A stretch of 64,000 nucleotides of DNA from Cryobacterium sp. PH31-L1 (lineage in GTDB: Bacteria > Actinomycetota > Actinomycetes > Actinomycetales > Microbacteriaceae). A program made the translations under genes and the position numbers. The first letter of the stretch is position 1. Each line of letters starts with the position of its first letter. Below the pieces are notes generated by a model. The model was not told the origin of the DNA and ran no database searches. It saw only the letters and a list, made by a program, of their open reading frames with translations. The stretch is from contig NZ_JASISM010000003.1 in NCBI RefSeq assembly GCF_030063145.1, positions 372,001 through 436,000 on the forward strand, in the 5' to 3' direction. Of this stretch, positions 24,637-33,652 are shown piece after piece.

Positions 24637-25917
24637 GTGATTGATCCGGTGCTATTACGCGAAAACCCTGGCCTCTTCAAGCGTTCGCAGGAGGCTCGTG
24701 GCGACTCCGTTGAAGCGGTGGACGACGCGCTCGCCGCCGATGCCGAACGTCGCTCCACGATCACCGCCTTCGAAGACCTGCGCGCCGCGCAGAACGTGTT
24801 CGGCAAGACGGTGGCGCAGGCTCCGCCCGAGCAGAAGCAGGCCCTTGTGTCCGAGGCGCGCGGCCTCGCCACCGAGGTGAAGGCCGCCGGCGCCGTGGCC
24901 GCCGAGGCGGAGGAACGGTTCACGAAAATCGTCAAAACCATCGCGAACCCGATTATCGACGGCGTTCCGGCCGGCGATGAGGCCAACTTCAAAACCCTGC
25001 GCACCCATGGAGAGGCCCCGGTGTTCGACTTCGAGCCGCGCGACCACCTCGAGCTCGGCGAACTACTCGGCGCCATCGACATGCCCCGCGGCGCCAAGGT
25101 CTCCGGCACCCGGTTCTACTTTCTAAAGGGCATCGGCGCCCGCCTCGAGATCGCGCTCATGAACATGGCTCTCGACCGCGCGCTTGACGCCGGATTCGTG
25201 CCGCTCATCACCCCCACGCTCGTTCGCCCCGAAATCATGGACGGCACCGGCTTTCTCGGCGAGCACAACGACGAGGTCTACTATCTGCCCGGGGACGACC
25301 TCTATCTCACCGGCACGAGCGAGGTCGCGCTCGCCGGGTACCACAAAGACGAGATCCTCGACCTGTCCGAAGAACCCCTGCGCTACGCCGGCTGGAGCAC
25401 CTGCTACCGCCGCGAGGCCGGCTCGGGCGGAAAAGACACCCGCGGCATCATCCGCGTGCACCAGTTCAACAAGCTCGAGATGTTCACCTACGTGCTGCCC
25501 GAAAACGCCGAAGCCGAACACGAGCGCCTCGTCGCCCTGCAGGAGGGCATGCTGCAGTCCCTCGGCCTCAGCTACCGGGTCATCGACGTCGCCGCCGGCG
25601 ACCTCGGCTCCAGCGCGGCCCGCAAGTTCGACATCGAAGCCTGGGTGCCCACCCAGAACGCCTTCCGCGAGCTCACCAGCACCAGCAACTGCACCACCTA
25701 CCAGGCGCGACGTCTCGACATCCGTTACCGCACCGACACGGGCAAGACCGCGCCGGTCGCCACTCTCAACGGCACGCTCGCGACCACCCGGTGGCTCGTG
25801 GCCATGCTCGAAACGCACCAGCAAGCGGATGGCTCGGTGCGCGTTCCCGAGGCGCTGCGGCCCTACCTCGGTGGCCTCGAGGTTCTGACGCCCCTTCCGG
25901 CGAAGGGGACGAAGTGA
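24637..25917 (+). CDS. serS: Serine--tRNA ligase
   Basis: 426 residues from GTG 24637. The N-terminal coiled-coil arm (about 27-100) carries the usual heptads, and the class II core shows [23 protein letters not shown], the TSEVAL serine site, [24 protein letters not shown] (motif 2) and [19 protein letters not shown] (motif 3). It charges tRNA-Ser; two tRNA-Ser genes lie 1 and 2.5 kb downstream. The GTGA at 25914-25917 overlaps the start of the HAD gene, so translation is coupled. Confidence 0.97.
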   Translation: MIDPVLLRENPGLFKRSQEARGDSVEAVDDALAADAERRSTITAFEDLRAAQNVFGKTVAQAPPEQKQALVSEARGLATEVKAAGAVAAEAEERFTKIVKTIANPIIDGVPAGDEANFKTLRTHGEAPVFDFEPRDHLELGELLGAIDMPRGAKVSGTRFYFLKGIGARLEIALMNMALDRALDAGFVPLITPTLVRPEIMDGTGFLGEHNDEVYYLPGDDLYLTGTSEVALAGYHKDEILDLSEEPLRYAGWSTCYRREAGSGGKDTRGIIRVHQFNKLEMFTYVLPENAEAEHERLVALQEGMLQSLGLSYRVIDVAAGDLGSSAARKFDIEAWVPTQNAFRELTSTSNCTTYQARRLDIRYRTDTGKTAPVATLNGTLATTRWLVAMLETHQQADGSVRVPEALRPYLGGLEVLTPLPAKGTK

Positions 25918-26729
25918 CGTCCAAGGTCACGACCGAGCCGTGGCTCGTCGCCCTCGACATCGACGGCACAACCATGCACGAAGACGGCTCGATCAGCCAG
26001 GCCGTGATCGATGAGGTCCTACGGCTGGCCGAGGCCGGTCACGAGGTCATGCTCGCCACGGGCCGGTCCGCAGCCGCTGCCCTGCCGGTGCTCGACCGTC
26101 TCGGCATCTCGCCGCGCTACGTGGTCTGCTCCAACGGCGCCATCACCATGCACCGCGATGCCTCGGCGCCCATGGGCTACCGCCGCGAATGGGTCGAAAC
26201 TTTCGACCCGAGCGACGTGCTCACCTCCATTCGGGCGCACCTCGGCTCTGCCCGGTTCGCCGTCGAAGACGAGCATGGTTTCTACCGGTACACCGAGCCG
26301 ATTCCGGATGCGACGATTGGCATGGACAGCGAGCGGGTCGACTTCGACGAGCTGTTGAAGCACGAGGCGACCCGCGTGGTCGTCATCTCACCCGACCATG
26401 ACATGGAGGATTTTCTCCACGTCGTCGAGCGGATGGGCCTGAACCGGGTGAGCTATGCCATCGGCTGGACCGCCTGGCTCGATATCGCGCCCGACGGCGT
26501 CAACAAGTCCACCGCGATGGAGCGGGTACGCGTGGCGGTCGGGGTTCCGCGCGAGCGGGTGATGGCCGTCGGTGACGGTCGCAACGACATCGACATGCTG
26601 GCGTGGGCCGCAGAATTCGGGCGCGGCGTGGCCATGGGCGAGTCGCCCGACGATGTTCTGGCCGCCGGGTCGGAGATCACCGGCAACGTTGCCATCGACG
26701 GCCTCGCCACGGTTCTGCGCACACTCTGA
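25914..26729 (+). CDS. Cof-type HAD-superfamily phosphatase
   Basis: 271 residues from the GTG overlapping the serS stop (GTGA), with AAGGGGACGA in front. Motif I is LDIDGTTM with the nucleophilic and acid Asp, motif [14 protein letters not shown], and motif [15 protein letters not shown]. The C2b cap lies between about residues 85 and 190. Such enzymes dephosphorylate small sugar phosphates or flavin nucleotides. The exact substrate cannot be inferred. Operon with serS. Confidence 0.92.
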   Translation: MTSKVTTEPWLVALDIDGTTMHEDGSISQAVIDEVLRLAEAGHEVMLATGRSAAAALPVLDRLGISPRYVVCSNGAITMHRDASAPMGYRREWVETFDPSDVLTSIRAHLGSARFAVEDEHGFYRYTEPIPDATIGMDSERVDFDELLKHEATRVVVISPDHDMEDFLHVVERMGLNRVSYAIGWTAWLDIAPDGVNKSTAMERVRVAVGVPRERVMAVGDGRNDIDMLAWAAEFGRGVAMGESPDDVLAAGSEITGNVAIDGLATVLRTL

Positions 26730-26849
26730 TTCGCATCCAGCCCTTTGTCAGGCCCCTCTGTCAGCCTGTGTAGTCTGCCATCGGCTAGAATCGGGCCAGT
26801 TCGCCCAATTCTTGTCCGCGGTGCAATTCGCGCGGGGAGTGGGCGACCG

Positions 26850-26934
26850 GGAGGGCTGTCCGAGCGGCCGATGGAGCCAGTCTTGAAAACTGGTGGGCAG
26901 AAATGTCTCGTGGGTTCGAATCCCACGCCCTCCG
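26850..26934 (+). tRNA. tRNA-Ser (anticodon TGA)
   Basis: Acceptor arms GGAGGGC (26850-26856) and GCCCTCC (26927-26933), anticodon loop CTTGAAA with TGA at 26884-26886, T-loop GGTTCGAATCC, and a long variable arm (TGGGCAGAAATGTCTCG region), as expected of a class II serine tRNA. The CCA end is not encoded. Confidence 0.97.
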
Positions 26935-27018
26935 CAGTACCAGTACAATGCAAAATCGCCGGCGCACAACGATTGTCGCCTCAGGCTGACCAGCCAACAA
27001 CCCGATGAGAGGACATGA

Positions 27019-28302
27019 GTGAGCGACCAACTTCGCCCCCGCTCGACTGGTTCCAAGAACCTCAAAACCGTGGCCCGTCACGGCCGACTGAAAAAGTCGA
27101 ACGCGGCGGTCACCGTGGCGAAGTTCATTGCGGCCAGCTTGGCCGTGGTTCTGGTCAGCGGATTCTCGGTCGGCGCCATCGCCACCTACGACGTCGCCGC
27201 GAGCGTGCAGCCCAGCGTGCACCTCGCCAATGAGACCAACGGTCCGGTTCCCTCCATCGGTGCCATCGACGGCGGCGTGAACATGCTCATCGTCGGCAGT
27301 GACAGTCGAGTCGGCCAGGACGCCGCCTTTGGTCCGGAGGATTCCACCGGCGACCTTAACGACGTCACGATGCTGCTGCACATCTCGGAAGACCACAGCA
27401 ACGCCTCGGTCATCAGCTTTCCCCGCGACATGTTCGTCTCCATCCCCTCGTGCCCCGACCCCGAGGGCGGCTCGTTCAGCGCGATGAGCAGCCAGAAAAT
27501 CAACACCACCCTGACCTACGGTGGCCTAGCCTGCACCGTGCTGACCGTGGAGAAGCTCACTGGCCTGTCCATCCCGTTCGCGGCCGAGGTGCAGTTCAGC
27601 GGCGTCATGGCCATGTCCTCCGCCGTCGGTGGCGTTCCGGTCTGTGTGGCCAGCCGTATCGAAGATGAGTACACCGGAACCTTCCTCGACCCGGGTGAGC
27701 ACGTGCTCGAAGGTTATGACGCGCTGCAGTTTCTGCGCACCCGCCACGGCCTCGGTGACGGTGGCGACCTGACCCGCATCAACAACCAGCAGTTGTTCAT
27801 GTCCTCGCTCGTGCGCACGATCAAGAGCGCTGATACCCTCTCCGACCCGACCAAGGTCTACGCCCTGGCCAAGGCCGTGACAGCGAATATGCGCCTCTCG
27901 GACAGCCTCAACAGCGTCACGACGCTCGCGTCCATCGCCATCGCTCTTAAAGACATCGACCTCAACCAGGTCGTCTTCGCCCAGGTACCCACCGGCAGCA
28001 CGACCGGCGGGGTCAAGGCCGTTCAACCGGCCTTTGACAACCTGTTCGAGGCGGTTGCCGCCGATCAGCCGCTGACCCTGAGCGGAACGACCGGCCGCGG
28101 TACCGAGGCTGACCCCAATGCTCCCGTCGAGGCAGCGCCGGATCCCGCCGCAACCACTGACCCCTCGGCCGCGGCCGATCCGGCGGCAACTGCGGCCCCC
28201 GTGGCCACGGAAGCCCCCGGAGTCGTCCTGTCGGAGTCGGTGACGGGCCAAACGGCCGGCGACTACACCTGCACCAGAGGGCGCACGCTGAAAGACCAGT
28301 AG
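27019..28302 (+). CDS. LytR-CpsA-Psr (LCP) family cell-wall glycopolymer ligase
   Basis: 427 residues from GTG 27019, preceded by GAGAGGACAT. A cytoplasmic basic N-terminus (1-35) leads to one transmembrane helix (VAKFIAASLAVVLVSGFSVGAI). The extracellular LCP domain starts at NMLIVGSDSRVG with the conserved ISFPRDMFVSIPSC and FLRTRHGLGDGGDLTRINNQQ. LCP enzymes move polyprenyl-linked teichoic acid or arabinogalactan-type polymers to peptidoglycan. The C-terminal 75 residues are an Ala/Pro/Asp linker ending in QTAGDYTCTRGRTLKDQ. Two cysteines in the domain may pair. Confidence 0.93.
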   Translation: MSDQLRPRSTGSKNLKTVARHGRLKKSNAAVTVAKFIAASLAVVLVSGFSVGAIATYDVAASVQPSVHLANETNGPVPSIGAIDGGVNMLIVGSDSRVGQDAAFGPEDSTGDLNDVTMLLHISEDHSNASVISFPRDMFVSIPSCPDPEGGSFSAMSSQKINTTLTYGGLACTVLTVEKLTGLSIPFAAEVQFSGVMAMSSAVGGVPVCVASRIEDEYTGTFLDPGEHVLEGYDALQFLRTRHGLGDGGDLTRINNQQLFMSSLVRTIKSADTLSDPTKVYALAKAVTANMRLSDSLNSVTTLASIAIALKDIDLNQVVFAQVPTGSTTGGVKAVQPAFDNLFEAVAADQPLTLSGTTGRGTEADPNAPVEAAPDPAATTDPSAAADPAATAAPVATEAPGVVLSESVTGQTAGDYTCTRGRTLKDQ

Positions 28303-28306
28303 GCTC

Positions 28307-28361
28307 GGCGGGCATCCGTCTTGAAGCCTGTGCTTTCGCATGGTCAGAGCGGATGCCCGCC
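28307..28361. terminator. Hairpin after the LCP gene
   Basis: GGCGGGCATCCG (28307-28318) pairs perfectly with CGGATGCCCGCC (28350-28361) around a 31-base loop. It stands 5 bases after the LCP stop and 44 bases before the tRNA. Both arms contain the frequent GCATCCG heptamer. Confidence 0.6.
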
Positions 28362-28404
28362 TGAGGCTAAGATGGACGAGTGTGTTTGCGCAAGCAGATG
28401 CCAA

Positions 28405-28495
28405 GGAGACGTCGCATAGTTCGGCTTAGTGCACCACCCTGCTAAGGTGGAGTACCCTTTACGGGGTACCGTGGGTTCAAATCCCACCGTCTCCG
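28405..28495 (+). tRNA. tRNA-Ser (anticodon GCT)
   Basis: Acceptor arms GGAGACG (28405-28411) and CGTCTCC (28488-28494), anticodon loop CTGCTAA with GCT at 28441-28443, T-arm GGGTTCAAATCCC and a long variable arm (AGTACCCTTTACGGGGTACC). The discriminator is G and CCA is not encoded. About 410 bases without a gene follow; apart from the dyad at 28711-28793 and the TetR site I see nothing in them. Confidence 0.97.
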
Positions 28496-28710
28496 CACAA
28501 GAAAACCCTGATCAGCCACGTACTTTGTGGCCTTTGATCGCACTGCCGCGAGCTGAAGGGCGATGCAGGATGCCGACGGCCGTGGGGCGAATCGCCGGCG
28601 CCTTGATCTTGGCCGGGTCCATTGGCTTCATCGCGCGCCCGGCTGACTCGCGGCAATTGTGCGCGTGTCTGTAGCACGTACCACCATGGGCACTTCTGGC
28701 CAGCTATGAC

Positions 28711-28793
28711 CACCGAGCCGTGATTTTCCATCATCGTGCCGTGAGTCTTGAACCGAAAATCGCCCAAAATGGCCCGAAACTCACGGCTCGGTG
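28711..28793. repeat. Dyad repeat with an internal third copy of the arm
   Basis: CACCGAGCCGTGA (28711-28723) and TCACGGCTCGGTG (28781-28793) are perfect inverted copies. A third partial copy, GCCGTGAGT, lies at 28739-28747 and can pair with the right arm as well, so two alternative hairpins are possible. It lies in a gene-free stretch after tRNA-Ser. Confidence 0.65.
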
Positions 28794-28872
28794 AAGGCTG
28801 AGGCTTCGCAGGGCCCGCGATCCCTGCGGAACCGCAGGAGGGACTGCTGAAACTGGGAGGATGCCACTGTGA

Positions 28873-28904
28873 TTGCACTTTGTGCGTCGTTGCACTTAGT
28901 GTAA
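28873..28904. promoter_or_regulatory. Tandem TetR operator candidate
   Basis: Two related dyads, TTGCACTTTGTGC (28873-28885) and TTGCACTTAGTGTAA (28890-28904), have centres 17 bases apart and end 4 bases before the TetR start codon. Each has the arms CAC...GTG. This fits autoregulation by the adjacent regulator. Confidence 0.6.
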
Positions 28905-28908
28905 GCAC

Positions 28909-29553
28909 GTGACGTTTCAGAACACCGCCCCTGACCGCCGTGCCGAACTCAAGGCACGGTACCGCCAGGCGATTCTGGATGCCGCTGACGCGCTCATCCG
29001 CGAGCGGGGCAAGCCGCAATTCAGCGTTGACGAGCTTGCCGAGCGCGCCGATGTCTCCAGACGAACGGTCTTCAACCACTTCGCGTCACTCGACGACGTG
29101 ATCATGACAACGTGCACTCGAATGCTCAGCGCCACCGTTGATGAGTTTCGGGCGGCGACGGCATCGTCTCCGGCAGGCGATGGTAGCAGTGAGGGCCTGT
29201 TCGACGAGATCGCGACGGCGCTGCGCAACATCGATCTGCCGCCCGTTGTCGCCTACCTCGCCGGCATACTCACCGCCGAAGGCGAGAACGGTCGCTCTCA
29301 GCACGGCATCAGCGACGTCTTCACACGCACCACCGAGCAATTCTCCACCGAGATGGCCGCCCGCACGAATGCGATTGATGAATTCGAGGTGGCGATTCTG
29401 CTCAGCTCTGTGATGAACGGCATCGCCGTGGTGTCCGGCCATTGGCTGGCCCGAACCGGCGGAGCGCTCGACGCCGTCTCGCGCACGGTGTGGAACGAGT
29501 TGCTCGACCGTCTCATCGTCACCATCCGCACCGGTTACGCACCTTCCCACTGA
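28909..29553 (+). CDS. TetR-family regulator of the MMPL transporter
   Basis: 214 residues from GTG 28909. Residues 15-62 hold the TetR helix-turn-helix (AILDAADALIRERGKPQFSVDELAERADVSRRTVFNHFASLDDVI). The C-terminal two-thirds are helical and ligand-binding, with no recognised effector. The MMPL exporter gene follows 110 bases downstream on the same strand, the common regulator-exporter layout. The tandem dyads in front suggest autoregulation. Confidence 0.92.
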   Translation: MTFQNTAPDRRAELKARYRQAILDAADALIRERGKPQFSVDELAERADVSRRTVFNHFASLDDVIMTTCTRMLSATVDEFRAATASSPAGDGSSEGLFDEIATALRNIDLPPVVAYLAGILTAEGENGRSQHGISDVFTRTTEQFSTEMAARTNAIDEFEVAILLSSVMNGIAVVSGHWLARTGGALDAVSRTVWNELLDRLIVTIRTGYAPSH

Positions 29554-29663
29554 CCCGCCCTACTTTCCGTTCGACCCCACAGCTCGATTCCCGATGATGC
29601 GACGCGAGACGCCACTCCGGTCACCCGACCACGCAACCCGACCTGCAGAAAGAATCTGAGAAT

Positions 29664-32192
29664 ATGGCATCGCTTCTCTACCGACTTGGTCGGTTCTCCG
29701 CCCGCCGAGCGTGGCTGGTCATCGTGTCGTGGGTGGTCATTCTCGGCCTCGCTGTGGGTGCATTCGCCCTCTTCGGCGGAACCCTCACGTCGTCCGTCAG
29801 CATTCCGGGCACAGCGACCCAGAGGGTCAGCGACGAGCTTGCCGCGAAGTTCCCCTCCGCCAGTGGCGGGCGTGGCACGGTCATCTTCACCACGACGGAT
29901 GACTCCGCCTTCACGGACGCGCAGAAGACCGCAATCGGAGACCTACTCACGCGCACAGTCGACCTGGCCGACGTGAAAGCGGCGACGAACTCCTTCGATA
30001 CCCAGGCCCAGATCGACGATCAGACCCAGCAGGTCGTCGACGGTCGCCAGAAAATCGCTGCTGGAACGGCCCAGCTCGACGCGGGGCAGGCGCAGCTCGA
30101 CGCGGCGACGGCCCAGGCAACGGCCGGACAGACGCAGCTCGACGCCAGCCGCGCGCAAGCCGAGGCAGCGGGACAACTCGCCGCCGCCCAGCCGACGCTG
30201 GACGCGCAGCAGGCGCAGATCGATGCTGGCACAGCCGCGATCGCCGCCCAGCACGCGACACTCGACGCGAGCCGCACAGAACTCGCTACCCAGAGCACCA
30301 CGCTCGAGCAGGGATCCGACCTGCTCGACCTGGCCTCCGGCATCCGTCAGGTATCGACGGACGCGACCACCGCGGTCGCGAGCGTGCAGTTCGACACCCC
30401 GCTCAACCTGGTTCCGGCCGAGTCGAAGGAAGCCGTGGTCGCTGAGATAACCGACGCGGGGATCGACGGCGTCACGGCTGAAGTCTCCAACGATATTGCC
30501 TCCAGCATTCCCGAGATTCTCGGCCCGGGCGAGATCGGCGGCGTGATCGTTGCGGCCATCGTGCTGTGGGTCATGCTCGGCACTCTGATCGGCGCGGGAC
30601 TCCCGCTGCTGAATGCCCTCGTGGGCGTGGGAGTCGGAGTGCTCGCCTCGCTCGCTCTGTCGGGAACCGTCGAGATGCTCTCGGTCACTCCGGTTCTGGG
30701 TGTGATGCTTGGGCTCGCGGTCGGCATCGACTACTCACTGTTCATCCTCAACCGGCATCGAACCCAATTGCGCAGCGGTCTGCCGGTGCAGGAATCGATC
30801 GGGCTGGCCAACGGTACCTCCGGCAACGCGGTCGTGTTCGCCGGCGCGACCGTTCTCATCGCCCTGCTCGCACTCAACCTCACCGGCATCCCCTTCCTCG
30901 GCCTTATGGGTACCGTCGGAGCAGTCTGCGTCTTCGTTGCGATTCTCATCGCGATCACCTTGACGCCAGCGGTACTAGGCCTGGTCGGCGCGAAGATCCT
31001 CACGAAGAAAGCCCGCGCCAAGGTCGGTCACGCCGAGCACCACGCCAAGGTTCCGTCCAAGCCGATGAATACGGTGCGAGCGGTCGTGACCGTGATCGTT
31101 GGCATCATCGTCCTGCTCATCGTGGCTATGCCCGCGCTCTCCATGCGCCTGGGACTGCCCGCCGGCTCGGCCGAACCGCTGGGCTCGAGTGCGTACCAGG
31201 CCTACAAAATTGCTGACGAGAAGTTCGGTGCCGGCGTGAACGGCCCGCTGCTCGTGGTTGCAGACCTCGAAACTGCCATAACGGATGACGCGCTTCTCGC
31301 GGAACAGGTACGTATCGGAACCGCGCTGAAGGCGGAGAACGACGTGGTCGCGGTCGCGCCGATCGGAGCCTCCGACGATGACCTGCTGCTCGCGTTCCAG
31401 GTCATTCCGGCCGAGGGACCGACCAGCGAATCGACAGAGCAACTCGTGCGGGACCTCCGCGGTCTCGAGATCGACGGTGTCACCTCCCTCGGTGTGGCCG
31501 GCAATGCGTCGGGAAACATCGATGTGAGCGAGAAGCTGGCCGCGGCGCTTCCGCTGTACCTGCTGGTTGTTGTCGGGTTGTCGCTGATCATCCTGATCTT
31601 CGTGTTCCGGTCGATCCTGGTACCGATCACCGCGACTTTAGGTTTCGTACTATCGCTGTTCGCAGCGTTTGGCGCCATTACGGCGGTCTTCCAGTGGGGC
31701 TGGCTCGGGGCGGTGTTCGGCATCCACGACCCGGGGCCTATCCTGAGCTTCCTGCCCATCCTCGTCGTGGGCGTTCTGTTCGGGCTGGCGATGGACTACC
31801 AACTGTTTCTGGTCAGCGGCATGCGCGAGTCGTACGTGCACGGGGCCTCGGCACGCCTGGCCGTGCAGCGCGGGGTTCATGCCGGTCGCACAGTGGTGAT
31901 CGCGGCCGCGCTCATCATGGCCTCGGTCTTCTCCGGATTCATCTTCTCGAACTCGGTCATGATTCAGTCCATCGGCTTCGGGCTCGGCGTCGGCGTACTG
32001 CTCGACGCGTTCGTGGTTCGGCTGCTTATCATCCCGGCCGTGATGCACCTGCTCGGTGACGCGGCCTGGTGGCTGCCGAAGTGGCTCGAACGCATTCTGC
32101 CGAACGTCGACGTGGAGGGCGCGTCCCTCGAGCGCACGCACCCGGTGCCCCTGCCGAACGAAGCCGAACGCGTCACGACGCCGATCGTCTAG
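29664..32192 (+). CDS. MMPL-family (RND-type) membrane exporter with periplasm-side coiled coil
   Basis: 842 residues. Twelve predicted helices in two halves. The first extracellular loop (residues about 112-225) is a long helical repeat rich in LDAxxAQ units (AGQAQLDAATAQATAGQTQL), unlike the porter domain of mycobacterial MmpL3. VGIDYSLFILNRHR and LAMDYQLFLVSGMRESY are the conserved proton-relay helices (DY pairs). MMPL proteins export lipids or amphiphilic drugs using the proton gradient. The substrate is unknown. AGAAAGAATCTGAG precedes the ATG. Regulated by the TetR gene upstream. Confidence 0.92.
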   Translation: MASLLYRLGRFSARRAWLVIVSWVVILGLAVGAFALFGGTLTSSVSIPGTATQRVSDELAAKFPSASGGRGTVIFTTTDDSAFTDAQKTAIGDLLTRTVDLADVKAATNSFDTQAQIDDQTQQVVDGRQKIAAGTAQLDAGQAQLDAATAQATAGQTQLDASRAQAEAAGQLAAAQPTLDAQQAQIDAGTAAIAAQHATLDASRTELATQSTTLEQGSDLLDLASGIRQVSTDATTAVASVQFDTPLNLVPAESKEAVVAEITDAGIDGVTAEVSNDIASSIPEILGPGEIGGVIVAAIVLWVMLGTLIGAGLPLLNALVGVGVGVLASLALSGTVEMLSVTPVLGVMLGLAVGIDYSLFILNRHRTQLRSGLPVQESIGLANGTSGNAVVFAGATVLIALLALNLTGIPFLGLMGTVGAVCVFVAILIAITLTPAVLGLVGAKILTKKARAKVGHAEHHAKVPSKPMNTVRAVVTVIVGIIVLLIVAMPALSMRLGLPAGSAEPLGSSAYQAYKIADEKFGAGVNGPLLVVADLETAITDDALLAEQVRIGTALKAENDVVAVAPIGASDDDLLLAFQVIPAEGPTSESTEQLVRDLRGLEIDGVTSLGVAGNASGNIDVSEKLAAALPLYLLVVVGLSLIILIFVFRSILVPITATLGFVLSLFAAFGAITAVFQWGWLGAVFGIHDPGPILSFLPILVVGVLFGLAMDYQLFLVSGMRESYVHGASARLAVQRGVHAGRTVVIAAALIMASVFSGFIFSNSVMIQSIGFGLGVGVLLDAFVVRLLIIPAVMHLLGDAAWWLPKWLERILPNVDVEGASLERTHPVPLPNEAERVTTPIV

Positions 32193-32198
32193 CCGGGC

Positions 32199-32233
32199 GG
32201 TCGGGCGACGGACCTGAGGTTTGTCGCCCGACC
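32199..32233. terminator. Hairpin between convergent MMPL and PPOX genes
   Basis: GGTCGGGCGAC (32199-32209) pairs perfectly with GTCGCCCGACC (32223-32233). It sits between two facing stop codons and is a good bidirectional terminator candidate, though without a T-run. Confidence 0.65.
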
Positions 32234-32243
32234 TGCACGGTGT

Positions 32244-32726
32244 CTAGAGGTCGACCTTGTCGTTCTCTCCCCCGTCATAGGGCTGGCCCGTGACTTTCGC
32301 CTTGACCAGGCTGATCACGGAGGCGATGCGTCCCCCAGGGGTGTCCCAATATTCCGCGCTGTCCGCGGTGAATTTGATGAGCACAATGTTGGGGCTCTCG
32401 GGACCCTCCGGGAACCACGCTTCGACCCACTGGTTCCACAATTCCGCCACCTTCTGCGAATCGTCGACCATTTCCGCGGTCCCGGCGAGGGAGACCCAGG
32501 TGTCGTTGGAGGCAAAAGACACTCCCACGACCGGATCAGTACCGATCTCCTTCACGGTGTGCGAATCGCGGGTGGCGATGAACCACAGGTCGCCGTCGAA
32601 CTCGACCTCTTGTACCGTCATAGGGCGAGCCACGAGCTTGCCGCCCGGGCTCTTCGTGGTGAGCATGGCGAAACGAAACTCCTCGACCAGTTTTGCTACC
32701 TTCTGCACATCACGCGGGTCACTCAT
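32244..32726 (-). CDS. Pyridoxamine 5'-phosphate oxidase-fold protein (general stress protein 26-like)
   Basis: 160 residues from the ATG at 32726, which has GAAGGAG at good spacing; longer frames upstream are ignored. The split-barrel fold is seen in FRFAMLTTKSPGGKLVARPMTVQEVEFDGDLWFIATRDSHTVKEI and VGVSFASNDTWVSLAGTAEMVDD. GSP26-type proteins bind FMN, FAD or F420 and take part in oxidative stress responses. The reaction is unknown. The C-terminal 12 residues are acidic. Confidence 0.88.
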   Translation of the reverse strand: MSDPRDVQKVAKLVEEFRFAMLTTKSPGGKLVARPMTVQEVEFDGDLWFIATRDSHTVKEIGTDPVVGVSFASNDTWVSLAGTAEMVDDSQKVAELWNQWVEAWFPEGPESPNIVLIKFTADSAEYWDTPGGRIASVISLVKAKVTGQPYDGGENDKVDL

Positions 32727-32961
32727 CGTTGCTCCTTCGTCGTCGGTCGTGGCGCACCTGCGCCATCGGCGTCCACCGTACCCAGATTGTGAATTTGCGC
32801 GAGAGTGGGGAATGGCGAAGTAGTCGAGTGATCTAGCGGTCGGAGGCGATTCGCGGCGCAGGATAAAATGAAATTCACCTGCACGAGGAAGTGGTGGCGT
32901 AATCATTTGGAACCGGTCCCGGCGTCGTGCTGACGCTCACGAACACGTCAGTGAACCCGAC

Positions 32962-33531
32962 GTGAACGCTGAGCTGCCCGACCTCGAGCGCACGGTTGAT
33001 GAAGGCCTGCTCATCGCGCTGTCGGCCGTACGAATGGCCGTGAAGAATGACATCATCGTGGGGGCTCTGCGGGAGCACTTCGACTACGACTCCGGGCGGT
33101 ACGCCGACAACGCCCGCAGCGAACTGCATCGACTGGCTCGGCAGAACGAGGAGTATGCCCGGCGGGTCAGCCGAATGGGCCGCGACCTGGCAGCGATGAA
33201 GTGGCGTCTGAGCTTTACCGATGACCAGCGCCACGACCTCAAGCAGTTCGCCCTGAGATTTCGCGTGCACGAGCGGTTGACGCTCGCCCTCGACGCCGTT
33301 GCCGATGACAACGACCAGGTGGCGCGCATCGTGTCGAGTGCGCAGCGGTCAGCGAGCGAAGAGGTCAGCTCGGCGGTCTCGTCGAAGCTCATCGAGCTGG
33401 CCGTCGACCAGCGCGAGCCCGACTACGCCGAACATCGCGGCGAACGCCTGGAAGCGTTCGTTCTGATCAACCTCGCTATTCTGAAAGGCAAGCACGACGC
33501 TGAGACCGGTCCCGAACTCAACGAGTACTGA
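32962..33531 (+). CDS. Hypothetical helical cytoplasmic protein
   Basis: 189 residues from GTG 32962; the protein is nearly all helix, charged and without membrane segments. I do not recognise it. The reading frame continues upstream without a stop to about 32890 and codes for natural-looking sequence (IIWNRSRRRADAHEHVSEPD) from an ATC at 32902, but no standard start codon exists there. GTG 32962 has no Shine-Dalgarno, so the true N-terminus is uncertain. Neighbours give no functional clue. Confidence 0.65.
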   Translation: MNAELPDLERTVDEGLLIALSAVRMAVKNDIIVGALREHFDYDSGRYADNARSELHRLARQNEEYARRVSRMGRDLAAMKWRLSFTDDQRHDLKQFALRFRVHERLTLALDAVADDNDQVARIVSSAQRSASEEVSSAVSSKLIELAVDQREPDYAEHRGERLEAFVLINLAILKGKHDAETGPELNEY

Positions 33532-33652
33532 CTTCGGTGATCGCCTGCGGCACCCGTCGGTCAGCAGTTTCGATCCGTCACCAAACTGGCCAATTGCTGA
33601 GAAAGCGTCACTCCCCAGTGACGCAGCAGATTTAGTTGTTACAGTGCCCATT

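Noticed and set aside
28429..28674. 81-residue frame starting inside tRNA-Ser(GCT)
   Set aside because: Begins within a structural RNA and has no recognisable protein features.
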